Shown here one piece after another: positions 42,393-53,374 of a stretch of 64,000 nucleotides of DNA. The stretch is from Saprospiraceae bacterium (GTDB taxonomy: Bacteria; Bacteroidota; Bacteroidia; Chitinophagales; Saprospiraceae): contig JAHCHX010000001.1 of the NCBI GenBank assembly GCA_026129545.1, positions 1,115,501-1,179,500 of the forward strand, in the 5' to 3' direction. The position numbers and the translations under genes are program-made. The notes under the pieces are model-generated. The model had not been told where the DNA came from. It did no database searches and saw nothing but the letters and a program-made list of their open reading frames with translations. Positions within the stretch are counted from its first letter, which is position 1, and each line of letters opens with the position of its first letter.

Positions 42393-44030
42393 ATGAATCG
42401 AACTCAGCATCTGCAACGCCTTCAAAACGAAGTGTTTGACCTCTGCATCATTGGCGGCGGCGCGTCGGGCGCTGGTTGCGCGCTTGATGCCGCACTGCGC
42501 GGCCTCAAAGTGGCGCTGCTGGAAAAAACCGATTTTGCGGCAGAAACTTCCTCTCGAAGCACCAAACTCGTGCATGGGGGGGTGCGCTATCTGGAGCAGG
42601 CTTTCAAACGGTTTGATTTCGCGCAGCTCAAACAAGTGCGGCATGGGTTGGAAGAGCGCCACATCGTGTTGCGCAATGCCCCCCATCTGGCTCGCCCCTT
42701 GACGCTGCTGACCCCTGTGTTTGGTTGGCTGGAGGGCTTTTATTTTTCCGTTGGGCTGAGGCTGTACGACTGGTTCGCATCAGGCAAAGACGCTTTGCCG
42801 CGGAGCCGTTGGCTTGGCAGGATGGAGGCGTTGAGCCGCATGAGCGGATTGACGAAGCGGATTCACAGTGCGGTGCTGTATTATGATGGCCAATTGGACG
42901 ACGCTCGTTATTGCCTCGCACTGGCACAAAGTGCGGCCCATGCGGGTGCAGCTCTGGCCAATCACTTGGAAGTGATTGGTTTTCAAAAAGATGAAAAGGA
43001 AAAACTAGCTTCGGCTCAGGTGTTGGACCGACTTTCTGGTGAACGCTTTGGGGTGAAGGCTCAGTTGTTTTTGAATTGTGCAGGCCCTTTCGCCGATTCC
43101 ATTCGCCAGTTGGCCAATCCGACGCTTGGCTCCCGCATTCGCCCGTCCAAAGGGGTGCATCTCGTGTTGCCGCACAGCGTGCTTTCCAGCGACGATGCCT
43201 TGCTCATTCCCAAAACCCCAGATGGAAGAGTAGTTTTTGCCATTCCGTTTGAAGGCCAGTTGTTGCTCGGCACCACCGACGACGACTATGCGGATTTGGG
43301 AAAAGAACCCCTATTGGAAGCACCCGAAGTTGATTTTTTGCTGCAAACACTGGAGCCGTTTTTAGAAGAAAAAGTCGAAAAAACACAAGTCAAGGCTGGA
43401 TTCGGCGGATTAAGGCCGCTGCTGGCATCCCCGGCCAAAAGCGGCACAAAATCCCTCGTTCGTGACCATGAGGTGGAACACGACCTGACCTCGAATCTGC
43501 TCAGCCTGTTGGGCGGAAAATGGACGACTTATCGCCTCATGGCTCGCGATGCCGTTGACAGGGTGTGCGGACTGTTGCAACACGAAGCACCGTGCCGCAC
43601 CGAAACGCACCTGCTCGTCGGAGCGCAGGGATGGGACGCAAACTATTGGCAGAACATTCAACGAGATTATGGCCTCGACGCAGATGTTTGCCAACATTTG
43701 GCGAACAAGTATGGCACAAGGGCGAGCAAATTGGGGGATTTGACGAAACAAGACCCACGTTTGGGTGAACGGCTATTGAACGGACGGCCATACATCAAGG
43801 CCGAGGTGGTTTATGCCGCGCAAGAGGAAATGGCGTGTGCTTTGCGAGATTTTTTGGCACGACGCATTCGATTGGAAACGACCGATTGGCAAGCCGCCAT
43901 GGAAGCCGCGCCCACAGTGGCCTATTTGATGGGAAACGAGCTTGGGTGGACATCGGCGCAACAACGGGCGGCAGTGGATGAGTATGTGGGGCAAATTCAA
44001 GTGCTTCGCCGACGGGCATCTGGCGAATAA
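42393..44030 (+). CDS. glpD: glycerol-3-phosphate dehydrogenase, aerobic FAD type
   Basis: 545 aa. FAD-binding motif FDLCIIGGGASGAGCALDAALRG (14-36), then TDFAAETSSRSTKLVHGGVRYLEQAFKRFDF, both diagnostic for GlpD. Also PSKGVHLVLPHSVL, FAIPFEGQLLLGTTDDDY, and the C-terminal helical domain with GGKWTTYRLMARDAVD. It oxidises glycerol-3-phosphate to dihydroxyacetone phosphate at the inner membrane, passing electrons to quinone. Start of a glycerol cluster with glpF and glpK. Its promoter region is occupied by repeat copy C, which ends 20 bp from the start codon. Confidence 0.96.
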   Translation: MNRTQHLQRLQNEVFDLCIIGGGASGAGCALDAALRGLKVALLEKTDFAAETSSRSTKLVHGGVRYLEQAFKRFDFAQLKQVRHGLEERHIVLRNAPHLARPLTLLTPVFGWLEGFYFSVGLRLYDWFASGKDALPRSRWLGRMEALSRMSGLTKRIHSAVLYYDGQLDDARYCLALAQSAAHAGAALANHLEVIGFQKDEKEKLASAQVLDRLSGERFGVKAQLFLNCAGPFADSIRQLANPTLGSRIRPSKGVHLVLPHSVLSSDDALLIPKTPDGRVVFAIPFEGQLLLGTTDDDYADLGKEPLLEAPEVDFLLQTLEPFLEEKVEKTQVKAGFGGLRPLLASPAKSGTKSLVRDHEVEHDLTSNLLSLLGGKWTTYRLMARDAVDRVCGLLQHEAPCRTETHLLVGAQGWDANYWQNIQRDYGLDADVCQHLANKYGTRASKLGDLTKQDPRLGERLLNGRPYIKAEVVYAAQEEMACALRDFLARRIRLETTDWQAAMEAAPTVAYLMGNELGWTSAQQRAAVDEYVGQIQVLRRRASGE

Positions 44031-44118
44031 TTTTTCTCGATTTTAAGAATGGAGCGCGGAGAGGTTGTTTTACCTTTCGCCCTTCTCAACAAACCTGTTT
44101 TACCAACCCACCTTGTTT

Positions 44119-44511
44119 ATGACCAACAACAAAAATTTCGCATACCTCTCCGATTTGCACTACGAACACCAGCTGTGGCGCAACGAACTGAATTTTTACA
44201 AAGAGGAACTCAATATCCTTGAGCATCGCTTGGAGGAAATAGTCTCAAAAAACACCAACAACGAAGTGGAGGCTGGGGTCGAATCATTTCAAAATCGCTT
44301 CGACCTCCAACGCGACCACATCAACATCCTGCGCAACAGTATCAAAAAACACGAGCATGGGCTGGCCGGATTTGCTCAGGAACACCCTATCGCTGTTGAC
44401 CATGTGCACTTCAAGGACCACAGCGAGATTCGTGAAAAAATGGACCGTTTCCGCGAATTGTATCTCGAAATGAAAAACGAATTCAATCGCTTTGCCGTCA
44501 AGTGGTTGTGA
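44119..44511 (+). CDS. coiled-coil protein of unknown function
   Basis: 130 aa from the ATG at 44119 (MTNNKNFAYLSDLHYEHQLWRNELNFY); 18 residues upstream in frame read from a poor start. Nearly all helical with heptad-like leucine/isoleucine spacing (ELNFYKEELNILEHRLEEIVSKN, FQNRFDLQRDHINILRNSIKKHEH, REKMDRFRELYLEMKNEFNRFAVKWL). Many His and acidic residues. No domain recognised. It lies between glpD and glpF (16 bp before glpF), so it should be co-expressed with glycerol uptake. Confidence 0.7.
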   Translation: MTNNKNFAYLSDLHYEHQLWRNELNFYKEELNILEHRLEEIVSKNTNNEVEAGVESFQNRFDLQRDHINILRNSIKKHEHGLAGFAQEHPIAVDHVHFKDHSEIREKMDRFRELYLEMKNEFNRFAVKWL

Positions 44512-44527
44512 TTAAATCTTTTGCGAA

Positions 44528-45238
44528 ATGCTCAATTTTATCGCCGAGCTATTTGGCACAGCACTCCTTATTCTGTTAGGCAATGGCGTGGTGGCAGGCG
44601 TGGTGCTCAAAGGCACCAAAAACGAAAACGCGGGTTGGCTCGTCATCACCATAGGATGGGCGTTGGGTGTCACCTTTGCCGTGTATGCTTTTGGCAATGC
44701 CAGCGGCGCACACATCAACCCTGCCGTCACGCTGGCCTTAGCCGCAACAGGCCAATTCGATTGGGCCAAAGTGCCTCTCTATGTGACGGGTCAAATGCTT
44801 GGGGCCATCCTCGGGGCCACACTTGTTTGGTTGCATTATTTCCCCCACTGGAGCCGCACGACCGACCAAGCGGCCAAACTTGCTGTCTTTTGCACCGCTC
44901 CTGCCGTACGCCATAAGCCCGCTAATTTTTTCAGCGAATTTCTTGGCACATTCGTCCTGCTTTTTGGGCTTTCCGCGCTGGGTGTCAACGAGTTTTCGCA
45001 GGGTTTGAAGCCATTGGCGGTGGGTGCGCTCATCGTTGCGATTGGCCTCTCTTTGGGCGGCACCACGGGCTGGGCCATCAATCCTGCCCGCGACTTGGGG
45101 CCGCGCATCGCCCACGCGCTGTTGCCGATCCAAGGGAAAGGAGGCTCGGATTGGGGCTACGCATGGATTCCTGTGATGGCACCGATTCTGGGCGGGATTT
45201 GCGGGGCGGCGGCATATCAGGCATTGTTGGGAGGATAG
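44528..45238 (+). CDS. glpF: glycerol uptake facilitator (aquaglyceroporin, MIP family)
   Basis: 236 aa with six TM helices and both half-helix signatures: GAHINPAVTLALA and GWAINPARDLGPR. The Asp after the second NPAR and Gly-rich context are the marks of glycerol facilitators rather than water-only channels. It passes glycerol across the inner membrane by diffusion, driven by GlpK phosphorylation. Neighbours glpD and glpK support this substrate. C-terminus short, as usual. Confidence 0.93.
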   Translation: MLNFIAELFGTALLILLGNGVVAGVVLKGTKNENAGWLVITIGWALGVTFAVYAFGNASGAHINPAVTLALAATGQFDWAKVPLYVTGQMLGAILGATLVWLHYFPHWSRTTDQAAKLAVFCTAPAVRHKPANFFSEFLGTFVLLFGLSALGVNEFSQGLKPLAVGALIVAIGLSLGGTTGWAINPARDLGPRIAHALLPIQGKGGSDWGYAWIPVMAPILGGICGAAAYQALLGG

Positions 45239-45406
45239 GTACGCACCCAAAGAAATTTGCCCTAGAATCTCGGCTCATGTTCCCAACTAACCGAGAGGTT
45301 GTTTTAAGAGGTTTTTCTGACAGGGCAGACGGGATACAGGGTTATTTTTGTTTTCAAAACCTGCCAATCCTGTCAACAAGTTGCCCCCACAAAAAAAACT
45401 TGAAGC

Positions 45407-46357
45407 ATGGACAAGAGCATACTCGACCGAATATACGCCCAAACGGGCATTCCCGAACTTGTCGAAATTTTAAGCAATCGCCTCTCCTCGTCCGATTTAA
45501 CTTCCCTTTTGTTGGCTGTTTTTTCAAAAAAAACCAAGCAAGTCACCGCAGCCGATTTGCTAAGCGCCTATCAGCAAAATCGCTTTGTGCGACCAGCGCC
45601 AGTGGATGCAGTCTCATTCATGGAATTTTCGCTCGACTGGCTAAGGACGGCGCAAGCAAATGGTTTTCAACCGCTTGAACTCTCGCCCGTAAGTCCTCTT
45701 GGCACTTGCTCGGTCGTGGCGACAGCGCATCAGGACAAAATACTCAGCGCGCTACGCGGCACGGAAGTGGTGGCCGACGCGACCAATGTGCTGGCTTTAG
45801 AAAGCGTTGTGCGGCGACAAGCGCAAGGCTTCCCGTCAGCGCCGACGCACTTCAGCGTGGCGCATCGCCATGTGCGAGCGCAGGAAGTTCCGAAAGTGCC
45901 GGGATTTAGCGCCCATTTCAGCATTTTAGGCTTGACTTCTGCCGGGCGCGACACGGGCGGTTTTGATTTTGAGAAAGAAAACCTGTGGCGGCAGGCAAAG
46001 TTTTACAAAACTTATTTTGAAGAAAAACTCGGTCTATCGCCAGTCAAGATTCGCTTCAAAAGCCTCGACACATATGGCGAGGAAAATCGTTTGTTCCAAG
46101 CTGTCTTGTCTTTTTTGCAAAAAACAGAACCCAGCTGGCAAATAGAAGTTATTGATAGCAAACAAGTTGAGCAAGAATACTATCGGCGTTTGCAGTTCAA
46201 AGTCGTCATTCCCGGTTTCGGCGGCCAAGAAATTGAAATCGCCGACGGTGGTTTCACTGATTGGACGCAACGACTGAGCGGCAACCGAAAGGAGCGGTTG
46301 CTGATTAGCGGCATGGGGCTGGAGTTGCTGTACAGAATGATGGGCAATACAATTTGA
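45407..46357 (+). CDS. conserved-looking protein of unknown function in the glp cluster
   Basis: 316 aa (MDKSILDRIYAQTGIPELVEILSNRL). The N-terminal 90 residues are helical (LSSSDLTSLLLAVFSKKTKQVTAADLLSAYQQNRFV). The rest mixes helices and strands: ATNVLALESVVRRQAQGF, THFSVAHRHVRAQEVP, FSILGLTSAGRDTGGFDFEKENLWRQAKFYKTYFEEKLGLSPVKIRFKSL, and a C-terminal EIADGGFTDWTQRLSGNRKERLLISGMGLELLYRMM. The last part has the look of a nucleotide- or tRNA-synthetase-like core, but I cannot assign it. No signal or TM. 168 bp after glpF; stop is 6 bp from the convergent gene's stop. Confidence 0.75.
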   Translation: MDKSILDRIYAQTGIPELVEILSNRLSSSDLTSLLLAVFSKKTKQVTAADLLSAYQQNRFVRPAPVDAVSFMEFSLDWLRTAQANGFQPLELSPVSPLGTCSVVATAHQDKILSALRGTEVVADATNVLALESVVRRQAQGFPSAPTHFSVAHRHVRAQEVPKVPGFSAHFSILGLTSAGRDTGGFDFEKENLWRQAKFYKTYFEEKLGLSPVKIRFKSLDTYGEENRLFQAVLSFLQKTEPSWQIEVIDSKQVEQEYYRRLQFKVVIPGFGGQEIEIADGGFTDWTQRLSGNRKERLLISGMGLELLYRMMGNTI

Positions 46358-46363
46358 GAGGCT

Positions 46364-47533
46364 TCAAAGTTTTCCTTCTGGCAATCGGTTGGCCTTGATG
46401 CCCTCGACCTGTTTGGGTGAAAAGGGCGGTATCAGCAAGTCGGGCGTTTCGTGATAGCACCTGAATAAATCGGCGATAAAATGGAGCCGGTCGGGCAAAT
46501 CAGCCCAGTCCACTGCGCCTGTGTCGCGCAAGCTGTCGGGCGAGGTGTCAATTCGTTCCAGCAAAGCAACCAAGTCAGGGTTGTTCAATTGTTTCAGCAT
46601 GGAAGGAAACCCCGCTTTCAAATCATCGCCGAGTCGCAGTCGCAGCCCGTTGGGAAAGCCAAGCACCATCATCCGGTCGGTGAGAAACAAGCGAATACGC
46701 TGCCGCACGATGGTAAAAACCCGTTCGATTGCCCTATCCAGTGCCGTGGGCCGCCCGATAAAGCGCATGACCAGCAAGCCATAATATACAATCCAACTGC
46801 GGTTAGGGAAAAACGCGGTGACAAGACGGTACAAAAACGGACGAGGCTCTATCACCGATGATTCGAGCGCCGCCGCAATTTCCGGTTGCAGGCGCGTTTG
46901 TTCGTGAAAGCCAATTTCGAGATTCGCCAGCAAAATCAGTTCGGCCCTTGTTTTGGCATCCGGCTCGAAAAACGCCTGATAATACCGCGAAAAAGCCTGA
47001 CGCAGGTATTGTTGGCCATCGGGCGGGTCGCCGGGCCGCAAGGCTTCACAAAAACGGTCTATATTATCGTCATCAAAAGTTGAGTCATCCACGCAAGTGG
47101 AGACAAAACGGGCGAACTCGCGCCCAATCTCCGCATACACCTTTTGGTTGCCTCGTGCCACTGCTACGCTGGCCCGTTCCATTGCGGCAGTGGGGTCCAA
47201 CGCCTCCCACACTATTTGGCGAACGCTTCCCTTTTTCTGTTTCACGCCTTTCAGTCGAATGATTTCTTCTATTTCGACAATGGCCTGCTCAATGATGGGT
47301 GTTTTCATCAAGTTGGCCTCCAACGCCTGTGTAACATCTTCACGGCGAATTGTTTGACCAGCCTGTTTGGAAGCCCATGTCGCAAACGTGCACCAATTTG
47401 CGCACGGGCCAGTACGCTTCACCATAGCTGCGGACAACTCGTGATAACTTTGCGTGATTTGCAAATTGCGGACAGCGGGGTTTTCTAGCGCCGCAATTCG
47501 CTCGACTTCGGCGATAGGGGTGAATTGTTCCAT
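46364..47533 (-). CDS. protein of unknown function, helical, in the glp cluster
   Basis: 389 aa, mostly alpha-helical. A distinctive N-terminal segment is [25 protein letters not shown] with paired Cys. Later parts are [48 protein letters not shown] and [47 protein letters not shown]. No signal peptide, no TM helix, no known catalytic motif that I recognise. The [17 protein letters not shown] stretch reads like a metal- or ligand-site helix. It faces the opposite way to the glp genes, between glpF and glpK, so it has its own promoter divergent from glpK. Confidence 0.78.
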   Translation of the reverse strand: MEQFTPIAEVERIAALENPAVRNLQITQSYHELSAAMVKRTGPCANWCTFATWASKQAGQTIRREDVTQALEANLMKTPIIEQAIVEIEEIIRLKGVKQKKGSVRQIVWEALDPTAAMERASVAVARGNQKVYAEIGREFARFVSTCVDDSTFDDDNIDRFCEALRPGDPPDGQQYLRQAFSRYYQAFFEPDAKTRAELILLANLEIGFHEQTRLQPEIAAALESSVIEPRPFLYRLVTAFFPNRSWIVYYGLLVMRFIGRPTALDRAIERVFTIVRQRIRLFLTDRMMVLGFPNGLRLRLGDDLKAGFPSMLKQLNNPDLVALLERIDTSPDSLRDTGAVDWADLPDRLHFIADLFRCYHETPDLLIPPFSPKQVEGIKANRLPEGKL

Positions 47534-47705
47534 TGTGGATAAATTTGTGGGTCAAACATACATTGACTTCCCGTACTTTCAGAAAGTTGGCATCTTTTGG
47601 AAAGTTTGAGTAAACGTCGTTTGGTTTTCAGTTTTTGAGTGACATTTACCCAAAGAAAAAATAACCCGAACCAACAACGGGCAACCAGCAACTTAACAAC
47701 AATAA

Positions 47706-49284
<1,579 letters not shown>

Positions 49285-49294
49285 AATTGTGAGC

Positions 49295-50239
49295 ATGAAC
49301 ATCGAACAAAAACTTGAACCCTTTGCTAATCGTCTCGCCAAAATGCACAAGCACCTTGGCAAATGGGCGCGGCGACAAGGCATCACCTGTTATAGAGTTT
49401 ATGACAACGACATTCCTGGCACACCGCTGGCGATTGATATTTACGAAAATATCGTGCATGTGGCGGAGTATGCCCGCGACCACGGCATGGAGCCTACTGA
49501 ACACGCCGCTTGGCTCGATGGCTGCTTGAGAGTGGTCAGCGAGGTGCTTGGCGTCTCATCCGAATTGATTTATCTGAAATTTCGCCAGCGGCAAAAAGGG
49601 CTTCGCCAATACGAACGGTTTTCGCGTGTTGGCTCCGAGTATATCGTCCGCGAAAACGGACTTCGTTTTTTGATAAAACCCGCGGACTACCTTGATGTCG
49701 GGCTTTTTCTCGACCATCGCAACACCCGCCTTATGGTGCAACAAGAGGCCGCTGGGAAACGGGTGCTGAATCTTTTTGCTTACACTGGTTCGTTCACCGT
49801 GTATGCGGCGGCGGGTGGTGCGTCAGAGACGTTGACCATAGACATGAGCAACACTTACCTTGAATGGGCGGACCGCAATTTGTCGCTCAACAATTTTTCG
49901 GACAAGAAACACCGCTTGCTACAAGCCGACGTGTTGGCTTGGCTCGAACAGCCGCCCGGCGAACTGTTCGACCTCATCATTGTCGACCCTCCCACTTTCT
50001 CGAACAGCAAACGCATGGACGACACGCTCGACATCCAACGAGACCATGTGATGTTGCTCAACCGAACGCTCCGTTTTTGTGCGCCGGGAGGGACGGTGTA
50101 TTTTTCCACCAACTACCGCCGTTTCAAGATTTGGGAGGAAGAAATTCGCGCTTCGGCAATAAAGGACATTTCCAAACAAACGGTGCCGGAGGATTTTAGG
50201 AACAAGAAGATTCATCAAAGTTTCAAGATTCTGAAATGA
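49295..50239 (+). CDS. class I SAM-dependent 23S rRNA methyltransferase, RlmK-like
   Basis: 314 aa from the ATG at 49295 (MNIEQKLEPFANRLAKMHKHLGKWARRQGITCYRVYD); a GTG two codons upstream is possible. It has the RlmK half-domain pattern: PUA-like EYIVRENGLRFLIKPADYLDVGLFLDHRNTR, SAM motif GKRVLNLFAYTGSFTVYAAAGGA, acidic LTIDMSNTYLEWADRNLSLN, and catalytic LIIVDPPTFSNSKRMDDTLDIQRDH. This corresponds to the C-terminal domain of E. coli RlmL/K, which makes m7G2069 in 23S rRNA; here it is a stand-alone gene. Dispersed repeat B lies directly upstream, so any promoter would sit inside the repeat. Confidence 0.87.
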   Translation: MNIEQKLEPFANRLAKMHKHLGKWARRQGITCYRVYDNDIPGTPLAIDIYENIVHVAEYARDHGMEPTEHAAWLDGCLRVVSEVLGVSSELIYLKFRQRQKGLRQYERFSRVGSEYIVRENGLRFLIKPADYLDVGLFLDHRNTRLMVQQEAAGKRVLNLFAYTGSFTVYAAAGGASETLTIDMSNTYLEWADRNLSLNNFSDKKHRLLQADVLAWLEQPPGELFDLIIVDPPTFSNSKRMDDTLDIQRDHVMLLNRTLRFCAPGGTVYFSTNYRRFKIWEEEIRASAIKDISKQTVPEDFRNKKIHQSFKILK

Positions 50240-50241
50240 GG

Positions 50242-52413
50242 TCAATGCCCCAGCATACTCCCCGGAATCTCTTGCCGCTCCTTTCCTAACGGTGCGTATC
50301 GAACTTTGAGGCCGTATCCTCCCCCCACATTGTAATAGATGAGCTTGAACTTATGCCATCCTTTCTGGAGGTTGACCAACCCTGTCTTTTCTTCCATGCC
50401 ATGGTCTCCATCGTTATCCACCACAATCTCATTGTCAATATACAGCACGCTTCCGTCGTCTGATTCTGTCCAGAATTGGTATCCACCCGTCTCGGGGATA
50501 TTGATGTAGCCATTCCAGACCATACCGCATTTTGAAGAGACGCACAATGGGTGCAGCGAGAAATCAGGGGCGACTCCGCTCGTTTCCACAAAACCATTTT
50601 GCACATTTTCGGAAGTATATTTTTCGCGGGTAGTCATCAGTGCCATGCTCAGTCCGGGTTGGGGAGCCATCACAAACTGTACACTTGGCTTTTGAGCATA
50701 AAGCAGCACTTCCGCTGAGGCATCGTTGCTCTCGAGCAATCCTGTTTTGTAAGCCTTGGCCCGCACCACGCACTCTTTGGTTGGTGAGAAAGGTTTTTCA
50801 AAAGCAGCCGAGCTGGGCTTGGGGTCGGAGCCGTCGGTTGTGTAGCGAATAGTGACACCGGTCGCGGAGGAACCGATTTGCACGGTAGGAGCCATCGTTG
50901 AAGGGTCATAGTTTACGGTGATTTGTGGTTTTGGCACGAAAGCGCCAAAGTTGGCGATTTTGACCGCGAAGGCGTGGGGCGATTTGATTTTGTTGGGATT
51001 GTATTCTGGCAAAAAAACAGTCGTCTTGCCGGGCGAGTTTTCCCAACGCAGTTTTTCCTTGGTTGCCAGAAAAGTCACTTCTGTTCCTGCTGGCAACTGC
51101 AAGTCTTTCAAAACCAACTTTTTGTCGTCGGGATATTTTGGCAAAACGGCATAGAGCGCATTCGATTTTGGGTTGTAGGTAAAAAAGACCTCTTTCACTG
51201 CGAAACCGGGAGCGGGGTCAATAGTTTGCTTAAGTAGCGCATCGCCAGAGGTCTTCCAGCCGTCCACAAGTTCGGCTTTCCAGTCGCGGCGCCCCTCGCT
51301 CCACTGGCAAGGAGTGCGCCAGCGGCGCGTCCCGTAAATGGCTTCGCCATTGATGCTGAGCCATTGGCCGATATCAAGCAATCGTTCTTGCATGATAGGC
51401 GGAATCATGCCATGCCCATCCGGTCCGATATCGAGCAAGAAATTGCCGCCCCGTGAGGCTTTGTCCACGAGGTGCAGCACGAGCGATTGCGTCGAATTGT
51501 AGTCCCATGCGTTCTCTGCGCGGTTGTACCCATACGAAAATCCCATGCCTCGGCTTTCCTCCCACGCATGGTCTTCAAAGTCCAAATCTGGCTGGTATTC
51601 GGGAGTGTAAATGCCGCCATGATGAAATCTGACACCACTTCCCCAGCGGTCGTTGGCCACCACACGGTCGCGCACAGGGCTGTTGGTATAGAGCCATGCG
51701 AGAAACTGCGGCGATTGCCATACATCGGGCGTGGCATCCCAATCACCATCCGACCACACCACCCAGGGTTGATATTTGTTCACCAATTCATAAAGCTGCG
51801 GCATGGCGTGTTCGCGGGCGTATCGCGCTTGGTCGGATTTCCAGAGGGGATTGAACCACTCGTATAGTGAAAAATAAAAGCCGGGCTTCACGCTCGTTTT
51901 GCGCAGCGCGGAGAACAAGTCGCCCACAAGGTCGCGCTTGGGGCCTCGCACATCGCTGCTCCACGGAAAGCCCCATGTGGCGGAAGCTTGTTCGTTGGGC
52001 CAAAGGCAGTAGCCATCGTGATGTTTTGAAGTCAGCACGACATACCGGGCGCCTGCTTTCTCAAACAACCGTGCCCATTCGTCAGGCTCCCAAAGGCTGG
52101 CGTGGAAATCGTCGGCAAGGTCATAGTAGGTGCGTGAGCCAAAGTTCTTTTGGTGGAAATCGCGGATTTTGCCGTCGTGCAAATTTTTTTCCAATGAGTT
52201 TTGATACCACTCGGCATAGTTGCCCAACGTCGTGTAGGCTGGCACGGAATACACTCCCCAGTGTATAAAGATGCCAAATTTGGCATCAAGCCACCACTCT
52301 GGCGTGGGGCGACTGTCGAGCGACGACCAATCCGGCGTGTACACAGGGGCTTGTGCGGCGAGAAAGAGAGCGAGGGGGACGAAGAATAGCAGCGTAAAAA
52401 ATGAGCGAAGCAT
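50242..52413 (-). CDS. secreted GH29 alpha-L-fucosidase with chitobiase-like and PA14 C-terminal domains
   Basis: 723 aa from the ATG at 52413 (MLRSFFTLLFFVPLALFLAAQ, signal peptide). The catalytic domain (about 25-370) has WWLDAKFGIFIHWGVYSVPAY, GARYVVLTSKHHDGYCLWPN, and the nucleophile strand PWVVWSDGDWD. It ends around GNFLLDIGPDGHGMIPP. A CHB_HEX_C-type domain follows (TIRYTTDGSDPKPSSAAFEKPF). The C-terminal 130 residues are PA14-like (CGMVWNGYINIPETGGYQFWTESDDGSVLYIDNEIVVDNDGDHG). It cleaves alpha-linked fucose from glycans outside the cytoplasm. No T9SS sorting domain, so periplasmic or OM-associated. Head-to-head with the MOSC gene (53 bp between starts). Confidence 0.92.
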   Translation of the reverse strand: MLRSFFTLLFFVPLALFLAAQAPVYTPDWSSLDSRPTPEWWLDAKFGIFIHWGVYSVPAYTTLGNYAEWYQNSLEKNLHDGKIRDFHQKNFGSRTYYDLADDFHASLWEPDEWARLFEKAGARYVVLTSKHHDGYCLWPNEQASATWGFPWSSDVRGPKRDLVGDLFSALRKTSVKPGFYFSLYEWFNPLWKSDQARYAREHAMPQLYELVNKYQPWVVWSDGDWDATPDVWQSPQFLAWLYTNSPVRDRVVANDRWGSGVRFHHGGIYTPEYQPDLDFEDHAWEESRGMGFSYGYNRAENAWDYNSTQSLVLHLVDKASRGGNFLLDIGPDGHGMIPPIMQERLLDIGQWLSINGEAIYGTRRWRTPCQWSEGRRDWKAELVDGWKTSGDALLKQTIDPAPGFAVKEVFFTYNPKSNALYAVLPKYPDDKKLVLKDLQLPAGTEVTFLATKEKLRWENSPGKTTVFLPEYNPNKIKSPHAFAVKIANFGAFVPKPQITVNYDPSTMAPTVQIGSSATGVTIRYTTDGSDPKPSSAAFEKPFSPTKECVVRAKAYKTGLLESNDASAEVLLYAQKPSVQFVMAPQPGLSMALMTTREKYTSENVQNGFVETSGVAPDFSLHPLCVSSKCGMVWNGYINIPETGGYQFWTESDDGSVLYIDNEIVVDNDGDHGMEEKTGLVNLQKGWHKFKLIYYNVGGGYGLKVRYAPLGKERQEIPGSMLGH

Positions 52414-52443
52414 AGGCGAAGCAAATTGATGAGTTGATTCGGA

Positions 52444-52451
52444 CAAATGTA
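52444..52451 (-). promoter_or_regulatory. Bacteroidota -7 box for the fucosidase
   Basis: Minus-strand TACATTTG, 31 bp from the fucosidase start, within the 52-bp divergent gap to the MOSC gene. Confidence 0.5.
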
Positions 52452-52465
52452 AACAAATTTGTCCC

Positions 52466-53272
52466 ATGAAAAGGCTTTCCGAAATCTGGATTTACCCCAT
52501 CAAATCTTTGGGAGGCATCTCCCTGCCAACGGCCAAAGTGCAGCCTCGCGGCCTACAATACGACCGCCGATGGATGCTGGTGGACGGAGCAGGGCGATTT
52601 GTCAGCCAGCGCGAGCTCCCCCATATGGCGCTGCTCGGCACTTCCATCGAACCACCGCACTTATGTGTCTTTGTCAGAGAGAATCCCCTTGAAAAAATCA
52701 ATGTGCCATTAGAGGTTCCGATAAATGAACCGGAAAAAATGCGGGTCGAAGTGTGGGGCGACAAGTGTTGGGCCAATATGTTGCCGCAAGAGATAAATAA
52801 TTGGTTTTCAGAAAAATTGAAACAAAACCTCCGGTTGGTTTTTATGCCCGACACCACCCGTCGTTGGGCCGACGGGCGTTACGCCCCCAAAGGCCAACAC
52901 GTCAGTTTTGCCGATGGGTTTCCCTTTTTAGTGATAGGCCAATCCTCGCTCGACGACCTCAACCGCCGCCTTGCGCAGCCGCTGCCGATGAATCGTTTCA
53001 GGCCCAATTTTGTCTTCACGGGTGGCGAGCCTTTTGAGGAAGATGCCTGGGCTGATTTCACCATCAGAGATGTGCCTTTCAGGGGCGTAAAACCATGCGG
53101 GCGATGTGTCATCACCACAACCGACCAAACGACAGGCATCCGAGCTGCGGAGCCATTGAAGACCTTGTCCACTTTTCGCAAGGTAGGCAACAAAATTTTG
53201 TTTGGTCAAAATGCAGTGTGGGTAGGGGAGGGGGACGCATGGGTGCGGGTAGGCGACGCGCTACATTGTTGA
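52466..53272 (+). CDS. MOSC-domain protein with N-terminal beta-barrel, YcbX/mARC-like
   Basis: 268 aa. MOSC_N barrel: LSEIWIYPIKSLGGISLPTAKVQPRGLQYDRRWMLVDGAGRFVSQRELPHMALLG. MOSC domain: RRWADGRYAPKGQHVSFADGFPFLVIGQSSLDDLNRRL, MNRFRPNFVFTGGEPFEEDAWADFTIRDVPFRGVKPCGRCVITTTDQTTG. The Cys of KPCGRC is the conserved molybdenum-cofactor ligand. E. coli YcbX and mARC use this fold to reduce N-hydroxylated compounds. No ferredoxin domain is fused, so a separate redox partner is needed. Confidence 0.92.
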   Translation: MKRLSEIWIYPIKSLGGISLPTAKVQPRGLQYDRRWMLVDGAGRFVSQRELPHMALLGTSIEPPHLCVFVRENPLEKINVPLEVPINEPEKMRVEVWGDKCWANMLPQEINNWFSEKLKQNLRLVFMPDTTRRWADGRYAPKGQHVSFADGFPFLVIGQSSLDDLNRRLAQPLPMNRFRPNFVFTGGEPFEEDAWADFTIRDVPFRGVKPCGRCVITTTDQTTGIRAAEPLKTLSTFRKVGNKILFGQNAVWVGEGDAWVRVGDALHC

Positions 53273-53313
53273 ACAATTTTTCGGCACAACCTTTCGCTGA
53301 ATTAAACTTTCCG

Positions 53314-53321
53314 TACTTTTG
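53314..53321 (+). promoter_or_regulatory. Bacteroidota -7 box for the TPR membrane protein
   Basis: TACTTTTG, 53 bp before the ATG at 53375. Confidence 0.5.
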
Positions 53322-53374
53322 CCCGCCTTTTTGAAAAGGAAAGTTTTAAACCTTGTAATTTTTTGAACTGAACA

